This document shows positions 23,566 through 37,200 of a stretch of DNA of 64,000 nucleotides, piece by piece. Under the pieces are notes generated by a model that had not been told where the DNA came from, ran no database searches, and saw only the letters and a program-made list of their open reading frames with translations. The translations under genes and the position numbers were made by a program. The stretch comes from Fasciolopsis buskii (Eukaryota; Platyhelminthes; Trematoda; Plagiorchiida; Fasciolidae). The stretch covers positions 24,764-88,763 of the forward strand of contig LUCM01006131.1 in NCBI GenBank assembly GCA_008360955.1, given 5' to 3'. Each line of letters begins with the position of its first letter. Positions within the stretch are counted from its first letter, which is position 1.

Positions 23566-24002
23566 AGGCTATGGTCGGATTTTCAGATGCAGTCTTTATG
23601 CAGATGGCAAGCAAAGCGAGAATGCGTTCAGTTGCGGTCCACTTTATATTCGCTTGTTCTGACTGGTTTCACAGTGGTAATTTGTTGACTAGTCGGCGTT
23701 CATCAATTTTGTTTACGTTTTTATATATGTATGTATGTATCTCAGGCTCTTCAAACGCCCCTCGATTATCAAATCGTCTTAAACTCGTTACACTGTCTTT
23801 ATTTTTTACCGATTGTTTTTGTTCCAGTCGCTCACGAAGCAATTTGGCACCCGATAACCTTAGCACTTTTCAGCTTCCTCCAATCCCGATTAGTGCGCAC
23901 TCATTGTTTGTTTGTCCACAGAATATCGGAATTTGGTTGTGGTTAGATAGTTGATGGATTGGCCAGTGATGATCCGACGGATTTATAACGTTTGGCGTTT
24001 AA

Positions 24003-24262
24003 GGATGGCGGTCAAGTTTAGTAGCGTCTGTTATGAAATTGGTCCGAGGTTCGAATCCCAGCTCCGCCGGTCACTTTGGTAGACGAAACTCGCTGTCATT
24101 CGGCTGGATACCTAGGAGACCTTACATGGTTTCATGCCACCCCAAGTCTTAGAGACCCGGTTGCCGGTCCTTCCAAGAAATGAGCCCTAGTGGCTATGGT
24201 GCATGTCTGACGTAAGGACTGTCACAGTTATACATGATATTCTGAGATCCATGCATCATTCA
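24003..24262 (+). mobile_element. tRNA-related SINE of another subfamily
   Basis: A perfect B box GGTTCGAATCC at 24048-24058 lies about 40 bp after a weak A-box-like GGCGGTCAAG. The sequence after the head (CCGCCGGTCACTTTGGTAG) starts like the main SINE family and then diverges. End position approximate. Confidence 0.55.
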
Positions 24263-26255
24263 TTGTGGTCTCATTGATCTCTTTCTGGCATGGTTTATGT
24301 ACTTTTTTTTAGCCCTATTCCAAAATAGTTACTGTCGTCATGGGGGCTGATATCTAATTCGTACAGTATTTCGTGCCTCGTCTCCAACAGTATGCAGTAT
24401 TTTATATTTTAGTTTCCTAATAATTATTCTGTTTGGTTTTCTCACGGATGGCTGAACATAAATGAACAAATAATTGGAAATCTGAATTCAACCTATTTTA
24501 CGCTGATGCTTTTTCGTACTATTACTGCTTTAATTCCGGCCTGGCAGTTGAAGTGACCATTTAGTGTTGGAGATAAATCATAGTATTATTTTTGACTAAC
24601 AATGACCCACATTGTCATACTGAACCGTACAAGCCTCCGGTCCATGTCAAGCGATCAAATCAAATTATCCTGAGAGTACGTGCCGCGGTCATTATGCTCA
24701 CAGGCCCTGACAGCACTTTCGGACAGTAGTGGCGAGAATCGAAGTTCCACATTGACCAATGGTGTCTCATTCTCTTTCTAGGGTTGTCATGAGTTAAATT
24801 TCAAATGCATACCGTCTGCATGTTTGGAATTAAAACGATCTTATGATAGAAAATCGGAAAAATTACCACGGCAAAAGTTGTAGCTCCTGGGTTTCCATGC
24901 TAATGAATCTAGCTAACAAGGAATGGAGTGGCGTGTTCATCATAGAAAGTCAGCACATCTTTTGGTCATGATGTTTACGAGATTCTAGGTCACCGCGTCG
25001 TCCATCAGCTGCCATTCACCTTTCAGAGTGGTCTGATGTTTCGCCCTTTGATCCGTATGTTCTCTCCAATCTGTGATGCCTTCAGAAGATAATTCTGTGG
25101 AAAACAGCATGTAGTTGATCGTATAACATCGGTTGTTTGTGTTTTACTAGCAAAATTGGAAAATTATGCGACTAACTTACTTTTTTCTTGTCTTCTACTG
25201 TGAGCGCTTTGTAAACCATCACTCAATTATCTCTGACTTATCGCATTGGTTGGCTATTTCGTGCATACTACATTTTTTACGAGGCCAAACTGAGCAAAAT
25301 GCGGAGCAAGTCGTAAGATGCTGCACAGTTTGATATAATATTGGATTACATGTTCTTTGGTGGACTGCATAAGGAATCAACGATTGAGTCTGCCGTTTTT
25401 TTTTACTGGTCAGTCTTGCAATAGTAAGACTACTTGGATTCGCCTTCTATCAATATCCAGACTTTTTCAATAGATTTCTGTAGCTACTTCCTCGACTCGG
25501 CTAATTTAGGCCCTTTCACTAGCCTGAGGGTCGCTAGAAACGTGCTTATGCAGTTGTCGCTGATCGACTAGAGCGTGTGTTCCGCGGTGACCATTTTTCA
25601 CCCGAAACAACAAATGAATGAGGCCATCGACGTGTCTAAGGTCACATAAACGGTGGCAGCCGTAGAGGCGGCGTTCATTTGGCTACTAGGTGATCCAGAA
25701 TCTCGTAAATATAATGGCCAAAAGATGTGCCAACTTCCTTTGACAAACCAGCCACTCGCCTCATTTTTAATTAACTTCGTCAGCACGAAAACCCAGGGGC
25801 TGACTTTTGTAGTGGTAATTTTTCCGGTTTTCTATCGTAAGCTCATTTCAGTTGCAACTCCCTCGATGAAATTTCGTATTAAGCTATTTCACACGACCAT
25901 TGGAGTGATGCCCAAAATTGATGGTTGTGCCCCATAGGTGAGTGAAAATCCTGCGAAGTCCCCGGGGGCGGGAAACTTATGTCACGGATTATATGTGATT
26001 TTTAGGTGAAGTTCAGTATTCCAGTTTAGAACGAACTCTCTCCATTTGTTCACATTATGATTCCTTGGTCATGTTTAAATCTCCGAATTCGGCAATTTGC
26101 AAATAGTATGATACTCTTACGATGAACCTAATATATTATATTATTATATTCAGTCTTTCGAAATGATAAAATACCAATCTACCAACCATTTTTATTGCGC
26201 GGATCTTGTGGACATCAAAGGATGAAAACTCTCATGATCACAAGTTCATTGGATG

Positions 26256-26256
<1 letters not shown>
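24263..26256. other. No gene recognised
   Basis: A 94-codon + frame at 25653-25937 looks somewhat protein-like but lacks good splice sites and motifs. The stretch near 24770 resembles 19105-19150. Confidence 0.4.

Positions 26257-26312
<56 letters not shown>
26257..26312. repeat. (TA)n microsatellite abutting repeat R2
   Basis: About 28 TA units, ending exactly where R2 begins. A further short (AT)n run at 26546-26561 follows the other end of R2. Confidence 0.95.
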
Positions 26313-26314
<2 letters not shown>

Positions 26315-26545
26315 CGTTGTAAGTTGTATCTGGATAAGTGACCAAAATTTGCCCGGGAGTATACGACCGGTTTGGCGGTTATTGTCGCTCGTCAGGTATG
26401 CGTACCCGGTGCTCTCTTGTCCAAACATCCATATACTTGTACACTCCGAATTAATATGTCTCACCGGAATCGAATCTGTAGCATCAGGACTCTTCGACGA
26501 AGTGCTTCCATGCACACTCCAGATGCTGCAGATTCGATCCCGGTG
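26313..26545 (+). repeat. Fold-back repeat R2, copy 1, set inside TA tract
   Basis: A 233-bp unit bounded on both sides by TA dinucleotides. Its left half matches the reverse complement of about 63716-63850 (for example TTGCCCGGGAG and CTTGTACACTCCGAATT). Its right half is a long inverted repeat: 24-nt arms at 26462-26485 and 26522-26545, 22 of 24 positions complementary, around a 36-nt loop. In the second copy the loop has the opposite orientation relative to the flank. No ORF is credible. It adjoins the 3' end of a LINE at 26566. Confidence 0.7.
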
Positions 26546-26565
26546 ATATATATATATATATTACT

Positions 26566-28010
26566 TTTAAGGGCTTGGATTTCCACGTACAAGCCATACA
26601 GCATTCGCGCCTTTGGCTTCGGTTCTAAGCGATATCTCTCCGAGGTTCCAACAAACAGCAGTGTTCATCTCTTGCACACCAGGCAGGAAGGCGGGAAGCA
26701 CCAGTCGAGGCCAAAGCCGAAACTAACTTCTTCATATCTCTATGCCATGCTATCGCCCTATCGCCACGTCGTTTCTTCCAGCCTTTCTCAACACGTTTAA
26801 AGAGCACAAAAAGGCACACGATGGGTAGGACGACGCGATGCGCGTCCAAGTCACTGGAGTCGATGTTGAGTCATTATCTCAGTCAAAGTACGTAGTCTTT
26901 TCTCGACGCACGACGAGGCACCTCGTCGTTGTTCACCTGTAGTTCCTACAAGACTCGAGCAATGCTACAGAGATATCGGTGCTCGGATGCAGAAAGTCGC
27001 CGGTTATCCTCAGCGCCGAGAGGCCATGTCTGGTAGCCGTAAAGCAGAATGCTACTGTTGAATTGTGTACTCTTTCCTTGAAGAAAAGCCAAGTGTCACG
27101 GCGGGGCTAGAAGTGTCACAGGTTGGCGAAAGCTCCTCTATGTTTGGCAATTGGTGATGCGATCTCCCGAGCACCTCTGTCGAAGTACTTGAAGCTATTA
27201 ACTACCTCTAATCGATCATGGAGGGTGAGTGCAGGTGCAGGCTCCTGCTTGTCTTGAAGAAGTAGCTTGGATTTTGGAGGTGCAAAGTATATACCGTATC
27301 TGAATACCAGGATCACCAATCGGTGCATCGTGTGTTGAAGTGCCTGTGGATCATTACTCGGCAGCTCGATGTTCTCAGCTTGCTCTCAGTCAAGAAGTCC
27401 GTTCCCCGGGGGGAGTTCACCTTCACTAGTAGTAGTACCTGCAATTGGGATTAGGCTGGTACCCGTATGATTAGCGTATTTACTACACAAGCCCTTTTTG
27501 AAGATGGGGGCAACGGTCGATTTCCCTCCTGAGAAGGGGGACTTTCTCGAATTACCAGACCTTCGAGAACAAAACTCGAAGTTTTCTGGCCAGTTCCATT
27601 CGTCGATGTTTAAATAGAGCTGGAGTAGCCCATCGGAGCTCTGAGAGGACAGACAAATTGCGTCTACCAGATTGATGACTATTTACTTTGCACGGCCATT
27701 TAAGTCACAGGGCGTATCCAGTCAAATGGTGCAGCCTCAAACCTCTCATCGAGAACCACACGAACGCCAGCAACATCAAAGACCGCAGCTTCAGGGCCCA
27801 TAGAAACAGGTGAATGAAACTTCACGGACGGATTAGATAGGAATATCAGTGGGATGACAGAGCTGGAGTCTTGAATTCGGGTCTCTTGGACACGACACAC
27901 ATCAATTGCTATGGTCTCCAGTGCCCGGGCTAAACACTCCTGTTAACCTGCACACATCAGTGTTTGCACATTGAATGTGGCTAGTTTGAAGAAGCATGGA
28001 AGACGAAGTG
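26566..28010 (-). mobile_element. Degraded, internally deleted RTE-like LINE (second lineage)
   Basis: Minus-strand pieces in the correct LINE order: endonuclease start FNVQTLMCAG near 27975, IDVCRVQETRIQ near 27890 and FDWIRPV near 27715; the RT motif-1 region FKKGLCSKYANHTG near 27500; then a jump to the post-palm block SKLLLQDKQEP near 27250; and the C-terminal end WKKRRGDRAIAWHRDMKKL near 26780 with GASRLPAW. The central palm (motifs A to C) is largely missing between about 27430 and 27330. Its C-terminus differs from family A, so it represents a related but distinct RTE lineage. Inactive. Confidence 0.75.
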
Positions 28011-28807
28011 CGTCAGCCGGCAGAAGTGGGTTCGGTTGGATTTGTATGCTCTTTGATGAAGAACGTGAGAGAACAAAGATAGGACTTACTCCAGTGTCAC
28101 TGTCATTAGTACTGCCAACCGCAGATGCCGAAGAGTGTATGAAAGTGGCGTGAGGAGAGGAGGCATAACATGAATCAACAGAGGAACAAACAAATGTTTA
28201 CGATGATTGGTCACATTTGTGAATGAAGGACGAACGAGATAAGTCTGTACGCAGGTCATTCATTTTTCTGTTTGTTTAGATATGAAGTAGGTACCATTCC
28301 AAAAATGCTCTGTACTAAGTGCTTAATTTCTGAGTTTATTGGGATCGCACCTATCCCTGTTATAAGGTGCCAAGTTTATGCCGCTGATAGCAATGATAAC
28401 TCAATCGTTCCTCTACTTTCATCCGTGGAGTCGGTCAAAAACTGTTAGGAGTAGTTTGTCCTGCGCTTCCGTAAAGACATTTTTGAAACCGTGAAGATTT
28501 AGTGCGCCTACTCTTAGTACTATCCCGCATGTTTTCTATTAAGCCCAGTCGGCGGACTTGGGAAAGAAGCCTGCTTTTGATGACTTTTTCCCTCCCGATG
28601 GGGATATGTTTAAATATTGGTTTACAAGTAGTTTGTCTTCCCTTTTGGTGATTTCTTTTGGTTATCCAGTCTCTAGGGCAAATGTAATTTCCGCCAGGCT
28701 TGTAGTGCTAAATTCACCTTTTGAAAATCCTCGTACTTACTTTCAAAAACACGGTTGTGATGAACGTGGAGTTTTTAAATTTTGTAACATGCACGAGGTC
28801 AGCGTAC

Positions 28808-29038
28808 CTCCGAAATAAGGGCTGCGGTCGTTCGTATCTGAAGTGTGAAAGTGGAATGAAAACTCAGGAACCCTATTCCAGTAAGCGTGTCTCTTAGCAT
28901 CAGCATCCATGCAATCGGAATCATGATGGCGGCGTACAACCAGCCCGTTACATTTTTCATATTCCAATAGACCGCAGGTGTTTTTTCGTTTGAACTGCGC
29001 GAATGTTCTTTTTGTACCGGATTCAGGTCGTTCTTCAT
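28808..29038 (-). CDS. Putative internal exon on the minus strand
   Basis: On the minus strand an acceptor (GCATATTTTAG, AG at 29040-29039) and a consensus donor (TCGGAG, GTACGC at 28807) bound 231 nt. Two frames are open throughout. One (phase 1-1) is hydrophilic (KCNGLVVRRHHDSDC, DAKRHAYWNRVPEF) and joins in phase to 9975-10282. The other (phase 0-0) starts with ATG at 29038 and has a hydrophobic stretch (GWLYAAIMIPIAWMLML). I favour the first because of the phase match, but cannot exclude either. Family not recognised. Confidence 0.33.
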
Positions 29039-29799
29039 CTAAAATATGCATCCAAGCCTATCGCAAACTGAGTACTACCTCTGCCAGTTACGGAGTACTC
29101 AATGGTTCAACGGCAGCATTCATTCCTGGCAGTTAACAAGTATGCAGTACAGAACCACCCAGCTTTGTTGGTGACATTTTCATTTGACGTTGAGGGCAGC
29201 TGGCAATAATCGGGGTGACTGCAGTCGAGCATAATTTAAAGGACCTTCACATTTGACAAGCTGTTTTACAACGGTCTCTATTTAGGTGTCTTATATATAT
29301 ATCGTATCGGTCCGCTTTAGTTGCCACGCGGTTTAACCGCCGTCGGGCTGCTTTGATGTTGAAAGTGAGAAGGATAGTGTTGTCGGGTTATTCCAGGTTA
29401 GCTATTTTGTACTCTGGTAAATTTTCGACACCACCATCCAGGAGATCCTCGACCATTTTTAAGGACGCCGTCAATCGCTAAGTTAGACGAAAAGGCGTCG
29501 TGAAAAATTCTCGTTAAACTCCACTGGAGATACTAAAGGGATGCAGATGTTTGCGTAAGCTTTTACTCTCCTTTAGGTATGGCGATAGAAGAACTTGATG
29601 ATTGATATTTTCCGGGGTTCCAAGATTTTTAACAAGTATTCTCACAACGCAGTCGTGAGTCGTAAAGTGTTCTCAAATCCGCAACGACCTTTCCACGTGT
29701 CAGTGGAGGATGAATCTATGGTCATTGCAGCCTCCGACATCACTAAAGCTCTTTTACCCATGACGGCTTCGATGTTCGCTTTCGGCGGAATCTCGCCGC

Positions 29800-29960
29800 T
29801 GTTTGGTTTAAATCAAGTTCTCTGTCATTGCCACAAACATTCTGTAGTCCTTTCTTCAAGACAGGAGTTGCAGCTGATTCTTTGTAATCTAGAGGAACTT
29901 CTGCCTTTTCCCTCACTTCGAAAACAAATGTTTTTAAATCATATTAAATTTATCTGCGAA
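29800..29960 (-). mobile_element. LINE reverse transcriptase fragment
   Basis: On the minus strand near 29935-29820 the frame reads EKAEVPLDYKES, TPVLKKG and NVCGNDREL. This is the RT region before the fingers motif (compare the usual PIFKKG ... NYRGISL). The end is not defined. The + strand open frame over the same stretch (29595-29975) is taken as its shadow. Confidence 0.55.
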
Positions 29961-31694
29961 CAAATCTGGCTATAGCTTTGATGCCATCGGGATAGTTGAG
30001 TTTATTCAAGGAGAGACCGATAATTGATAGGGGAACAACAAATGGGAACTAAATGCGGGTGTAATGATAATGTACATGAAAGTTCACGACGTAATAACTT
30101 CATTGCGATGACAGGAAACGTTTCCTTTTCAATAATAATAATGATGTTTTCTCGCTTACTTCATCTATTGTACGTTAAATATACTGTATTTCTGGTTGAG
30201 ACAATATACATTAAAAGTCTCCCAGATGGTGATGTGGCCACGTACTCGGGGGATCAAACTCATTACCGTTACGTTAGAACGACACATTGTTGACCACTTG
30301 TGGTTGAAGCACACAGTTGGTGCCTATATCGACGCCTTTCATAATTCCGCAAAGGTCAGTTTAGGTCTGCGTTTACTAAAGTAAAATATTTCATGTCAAT
30401 GGTTATTCCTTTTTAGGCTTGAAAATAGTTGCAAACATTTTCGATGCTGAGCACGCGTATTTCTCATTCACTCACTTTTTACAATCCCTCAGTTTGAGTG
30501 AAAAAAAATAGCTGATCATGAAAATATTGAGATGCCCTGTAATCTTAACGGTAAAATGTAGCCTTGACGTTGGTTTACATATAAAAAGCAAGTATGAATG
30601 AATGTCAACTAGGTTAGAGCCTTCGATACCCATATACGCTTTTTCTTTTTGGTTCATGCTTTCAGTCCGGAATGCATTTTTCTTCTGTTGATGTTAGGGG
30701 TGCGGCGCTGACTCACAGGATCATGTGGGCACGCATGCACACGGTGTCTTCTTTGTATGGATTTTCGGTTTTTTTCTCCAACGTTATGGGTACAAAATGT
30801 GTACGGATTTCGCTTGCTATGCGACTTTTGTCTGTGTCATAGCTTAATTCACTTTCTCGTTGCTTAATTATTACTCGGATCCTCAAAATGTTCATTTTAA
30901 TCGTGGACTGTCGTTTGCGTGATGATTTTGTTTGATTTGTCGGTTGCTTCGCGCAACTGTCGTTGGTTTATCCCATCGATAGACAATGTGCTTCTCCCAC
31001 TGCTGTTTAGATGAGTTGGAACGTGGAAAATGCAACTAGTGACCTCAACTGTGTTGGTTTAGCGCGATCCTTCATTAGGCTAACATTTGTCTTTATTTCC
31101 CTCTGAGGGGATCTTGTTGTCCTCAGTCATATGAGAACAGCATATTACGAAATTAAGAAAAATATCTTCAGATTATATTTGATAATTTGGGATCCCAAGC
31201 AACCAACACCCATTGCTCGTTGTATCAGTTTTTCTAAATCCATTTGGCCAAACTGAGTTTGGGACGATTAATTTGTAACACCCTAATGCTTCCTTGTTTC
31301 GGCAGAAATGCTTGGAAGTCGTCTTGATTTCGTCCTCCGATTATAATTGGTACTTTTTTCCAAATCCTTGATTGAGGGATTTCCACTGTGTCGCAAGCGG
31401 TCTGAATTTTGACCATCCTGTGGACGCCATTGTGTGTAAATTCAAGTTGAGTATTTTTTTTCTCTCAGGAAGAAAGTTTGGGGTTTTCAAACGGAAGAAG
31501 GTTCAACCACGCTGGACCCACCGGGGGGTTGAATTCACAGGCAGCGGCTTGTTAAGAATCCTAAAACACTAACGGCAAATTAGTACCTATATCTAGACAC
31601 CGATAACATCGTGGCATACAGTGGGAGAGTCGTAGTCGTGATTCTGAGGTTTGATTTAGGATATTAGATCGAATAACTCATTCGATCAGACATG
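29961..31694. other. No gene recognised
   Basis: Short open frames only, AT-rich sequence. No tRNA-like box or LINE motif noticed. Confidence 0.5.
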
Positions 31695-31880
31695 CTGAAT
31701 TTGAATAGATCGCGGTGATCTGGACATATGTTATGCATCGCTACAGATCGGCATCCTCGATACGCCCTCTACTCCGAGTCAGGAAATGGCTAGGAAGTCG
31801 GTCAGGGTGATCACTCTAAGACGTGGTGAAGGGGTATGAAATCTCTACCCGATAGACTTCCTCGAAAAGTGAGCTAAATC
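31695..31880 (+). mobile_element. LINE ORF C-terminal fragment
   Basis: Reads RWSGHML near 31705, then RYALYSESGNG, a stop where the family has Trp, and WxRGMKSL near 31830. This is the region after the RT thumb that contains the conserved GHVLRM and W-RGMK blocks. Stops and frameshifts show that it is old. Confidence 0.6.
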
Positions 31881-34154
31881 ACCGGGCAATGCCTACGGGG
31901 TCCCGCAATATGGTGGTTGGATATTGCAGTCCTTGTCATTTTTGCTTTCAGTGTGCTTCAGTTTATCTGCTGTTCTTCTGGTTTATGACTTCAGGATTTT
32001 TCTTCCGTTGTTTTACGGTAATGACAGGTAGCAATCAAAACTGGAACATGTTGGTGCTATTTTGGTTATTGCTTGAAATGCACTTAGGTTTAGGCGGGGG
32101 TTATTTGTTTGCATTAGTATTAAGTAATTTGCGCTGCATCCTGCTTTCATCATTGTTTTAATTGTCGCCAAATTTGTCAACATCAGTTGCAAACGACATA
32201 CTGTCTGTGAAATTTAATCTAGTCGCTTTCCGATATTCGCTACAGAGCTTTGTGATCCATCTCGGTGGGATCTTCCCAATGCTTCATTTAGCTTAGCTTT
32301 GGGTTGATCAGATTTGGAGGGTATTTAAGAAGTACTCATTAGTGATTTGATAACTGACTTGTCTAGTCTGTTCTAACTTACTGGTTATCACAATCCCACT
32401 TTTAAAATTATGATATAGAATTTTGGAAACTGTTTGCCATTTGGAACTAACCACTCGACCGTTGGTCAGACTATGCATGCATTGGCCAGATACTCCGTTT
32501 CACGTGGACTTCTGATATAAATGTTGATCGCTGTGCATGATGTTCCGTTGTTACAGGGAGAGGACTAGTGGTTGACTGGTACTGGGTGTTCATTTTAAAC
32601 TATGGTCGGATGACCTGCTGATTAGGTATTCGACCCATCATTATCGTGACGGTTTTGGGGGTCTCAGATCTAGCTCGACAGATGTGTACTACTCATGATT
32701 GGTGTCAGGCTAAATGAAACAACCTCATCGTACTTATGCACTTTAGAGCATTTGGATTTTTTAAAATAGATTTTATGAAATTTTAAGACATAACAGAAAA
32801 CGTACGTTCCAGCTTATTAGAAATAGCCTCGAGAAGGTCCAGTCGCGGTGATTGAAATGTTAGTTCATTATTAGTTACCCCGACAATACTATGCTTTGGA
32901 TGTATGGGTATTGCCGTCGAAACTGATTCACTTCTGAAATGAATGTTTGCTAATCTAAATAAATAGTACGCATTCAAATTGTGTAGGTATGCACTCTATT
33001 GCGTGTGTGATGGCGATTAATCACTTTTTAATCTGTTTAACTTGAAACTTACAGGAAAAACACTGTCAATACTAACCACATTGCATCCTAATTCGTGATC
33101 GAAACTGTGATTCTACCATCCACTTGGAATTTCTGATACTCACAACGTGGCTGGTTCCTACATTATTATTGACTAAATATTTCAGATTTCCCATGTTCCT
33201 TTGTTCTGCACTGTGGCCTAGCACTTTTTCTATATATTTTCTGACATTTATGTACGTGGATATGGTTATTACTCATGCACACTTTGATTCGCCTATTTTT
33301 TAACGTGTATACATGTTTCCGATCATGTGAGTGCCGTGAACTGTTCAATCTATGGAATCTCGTAGGTCGTTGGTCTGTGCGTGTGTATGGCGTCACATCG
33401 TCATGCTTATTTGCTGTTCGGATATAGATCTGTTCAAATAAATTTTACTTGTTTTCTGTGCCGTTTCATCCGTGGTTTCATTCACAATTTCCGTAGGGGG
33501 TTCGTACATAGTAAATCACTCGACATTACCGGGCTTTTCATTCTTCAGTCAGAACACGGCTGAAAAAAAGCAGACTGCAGCCGTCATCTGCGTGATGTCA
33601 GTGATCTAATCAATACATCGCAAAATTGTCTTGCGTATGGTAGTCTACGCAGATATACAAAACGTTTTCCTCCCCTAAGGTACCTGTTGTCCTCTGTTAC
33701 CAACGCGGAAATCCACGATTGCACAGTTAACGCTTTGTTCCTTTATACTGATCTAAATTCCTTAACAATGGTATCCAGTAAGCGGAAATTGTCTCCAAGT
33801 CCTAATTAGGTCTCCTTCACTTTTGCCTTGATCATGTGTACTTTCATCTTTATTTTAATAAGGAAGCTACGATTTTACGTTTGTGACGGTCGGTGGTTCC
33901 GCACTCGCATCTGGCACATTAAAATCGTAACTTATCACAGATTCATCTCGCATCCGAGTTATTTATGCACATCAGCCTGGCGTGTTTGTTTAATCCGACT
34001 TTGCTTTCGCACTCCAGACTCACACCAAATTTTACTTTCTCTTGGTTACATCAGAATTTATGATAGGTTTCAATGCTTATTGTTTCCCAGGTTTAGCTCC
34101 TCTGCACCGCACTCTTCGTATTCAGTTCGATAAATGAAATTATGGATTGTCAAG
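31881..34154. other. No gene recognised
   Basis: A 90-codon hydrophobic frame at 31889-32161 comes from T-rich sequence and has no supporting signal. Nothing else stands out. Confidence 0.5.
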
Positions 34155-34275
34155 ACCGGGGGTGGTTGTGCGAACAAGGTAGTGAGTTCGAATCTTCACC
34201 GGTGAATGCAGCTCTCTTCCTGAAATAGTGAACCTTTGCTGTTTATTAATCAAATGAAGTTAAAATACATTACTA
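34155..34275 (+). mobile_element. Short tRNA-derived SINE fragment
   Basis: A B-box-like GAGTTCGAATCTT lies near 34183-34195. It is followed by CTCTCTTCCTGAAATAGTG and TTTATTAATCAAATGAAGTTAAAA, which match the body and 3' tail of the copy at 2313. The A box is damaged. Confidence 0.55.
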
Positions 34276-37200
34276 ACACCACTGGGTTCGCTCTTACGTG
34301 AAATTATTCCGCCTGGGGTTCCAATAGTCATCTCACTTTGATCACATTGAAAGTCTTCGTTTTATCCGGTTTAACTACGGAAGTCATTTAGCATAGGTAT
34401 TAAGTGTCGTGTACTGATGGTTTCTGGCCGAGCAGCAAACTAGTATCATGTAGTAGGAATCACTGGATCGTTGAATGCTAGTCAGAGTCGTCCGATTTCT
34501 ATGTTCTTCGATTCGATTGCTTGTTCTCATGGTTACTCGTCTCCGTTCGGGCGCGGCGGTTGTGCAATGGTGATGGATGAAGCAGCTGTGCATTGCTTCC
34601 ATGGAGCTTTGGTACAAGATGAACGTGAAATCACTTATCTTTTCCTATGGACTATCACACCCCGATTATCAGATGCATCAATGTCTCAGTTTAATGCAAT
34701 TTAGTCAGACGCCTGACTGTGTCGTTCTTGGCCTGCCTCATTTATCCCAATATTGTGAAGCCATTGTTTAATACGTGCATTTGTCAACCACTGGAACTAA
34801 GTGTCCGTCTTACTCCCTTTCCGTTCTCTAAAGAGACTTTTCGAAAATCAGTAGTTTCCCGTTTCCCTGATCTGAAGGTGCACGTGCCCAGCTTGCCCAA
34901 ATTTATCAGGAGTCTCAGACACATAGATCGAACTCAGTTCGTTTTGTATGCCAGTTTGCTAACAAATGAGAAACAAATCAAATCTTTTTCAGGACGGGCT
35001 TACGTATTGAATGCAACTAGATGAATTCATTTTTTCCATCCCCACCAAACTGGTACTTCCATCCCCGTTGTTACAGCAATAATCCTGGTTAAAAAAATAA
35101 TAAATTGTTTATGCGCTTATAGACAGGCACATTACAACGCTGTGATCAGTACGATGACCTTGTTTATGCTGGCAAAATTACGACTATGCGCTGTGCTGTT
35201 GTTTATAGGTTCTACCCATAGAATCAACAAACCCAAACGGTTTCATCTCACCCCAAACGTGCGTGTGAATAGTTTCTTGGTTGTTTGTTGGACTATCGGC
35301 GTTCGTGCTTACGCATGCAATTCTGCCATATTGATCGAACGACTAGAATCATATGGTTACGACGAGGCTTTTCCAAAATGACCTAGCGGACACATTTCAC
35401 GCGTAAATGTATGCACGTACGTATGGAAATGCTACACACCGTGTAATTGGTCATATGAATCTAGGTAATCGTGCGAATGCACTTGCTTGTGTTGTAACGT
35501 GAACTTCAGACGCACACTCCTAAAAGCCGGTCGTGAAATTTCTGGTTGTTCTTCAAAACGTATTTTTCTTCGGCCTCTCAATGGGCATATCCTAAGTGAC
35601 GTTAACGAATTTTAGCAGTCTGTCTTTCTTTGAAATATTATATTTCGAGAAAAAGACGTACCTGCGGTGTACGTTGGCAGCGAGAACCAACACCGGTCCA
35701 ATATTCGAGAATCGGTTGGCAGCTAATAGTAGCATTTGTTTGACAAGAGTTTATGTGAAAGTAATGATTAACACGTTAATATCAGTACAAAATGTATAAG
35801 GAGCGAAAGAAATGCGAAGGAAATGCACTCAGAGGAACGGAAGTAATGCCAATTGCCTATCTTTTTTCGCTGTTTTATAAACTCGAATGAATGACAGTTA
35901 ACTAAAAATTCAGAACACTATTACATTAGAGTGCTAGTCATGCAGAAAACCAAAAGTTAACATATAGTTTACGAATGAAATTTCTTCCTACAGGCACATT
36001 CAGTTTGTCCAGACCTTTTCCGTTTCTGGTTATCTGGTGTCACAATGGAACTATGTCGAAATCAAAAGTCTGCAGGTTGATTTTTTCCATGGGCGATCCA
36101 CGTCGTCCGTTGGTAGAAATGCAAATTCGATTGTATTTTAATCATAAGTTTATGTTATTTGGAATATAGTCCTCATCCTTTCCATCTGGTAATACTTCAG
36201 TTCATAGTTAACGCTGACTGGAATGCATTCCGAACTCTGCTTGCCATTCCACAACTTCGTGAACTCCCAAATCATTTGAACATTGCTTGATGTTGTTATT
36301 CTACCGTATTCTCCGCTCTTCGCAACAACACATCTTCCTCGTATTTTGTGTCCACCTTTAGTTGCTAGTATGCTGGCAAAAAGCAGGTCAATTTCAACAT
36401 AATACTCCGCCAAACTATAGTTTTTTTCGTTTCATAATCAACCTATTAGATCCCTTGTAGCACTCGTCTCTGGCTATTTTCTAGACATTATCTCAAGTCT
36501 GCGAGATATCCAACTCTTTGGGCGAACTTTCTATGCAATAGCTGTTCATTTCAATGGTACCAGATATCAAATGATGGAGTGTTTCCCGCATATTATGTTC
36601 CCAATAGGTCAGTAAGGTTTACAAAGTCTTTTTAATAATTTTTGATGCCCTTGTGCAAAACTAATCGTTGGCATTTCTTGGGGGACACGAATTAAAATTA
36701 CAAAACAGCTGAGGAATTTATCATCGTCTAGCAGCCACTAATGTGAACTCTGACCACACTTCGTTACCGTAGTGAACAAATTGTTTTTGCACTCAAAGTT
36801 GGTCTTCGCCGAACGTTTCACAACCTTAACACGTTTTATTATGCGTTACAAATCTAAGTTTGTTCCACACTCAATCACTGCGGTCTCCTGCTGTGTGAGC
36901 CTTCATGGTACGTCATGTCTATCTCATTGACCGGGTCTGAATGATGTATAATCCGATACCTTTTCTGTTGTTACTAGTTCATTATTTTTCTACTGTTGAA
37001 ACTTTTCTGTTTTTTGTTCTTCAAATTTACCCTCTACAGGTCGTCTTCCTGTTTACCTTTTACATCTACGTCCCAAACAGATCGCTAGTTATTCTTATCA
37101 AATTTCTCCTACTAAGTGTCGTACTTTATGCGATTTCTTTTTCACGTCGGACTGTTGCACCGTGGGACATTTTTGCATTTTAGAATTAGCATCCGTTAGC

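Noticed and set aside
26253..26546. Open frames on both strands rich in Ile-Tyr.
   Set aside because: They are translations of the (TA)n tract and of repeat R2.
28549..28627. Possible + strand exon (SADLGKKPAFDDFF) with donor GTAGTT.
   Set aside because: Weak acceptor and a phase (0 to 1) that fits neither proposed neighbour.
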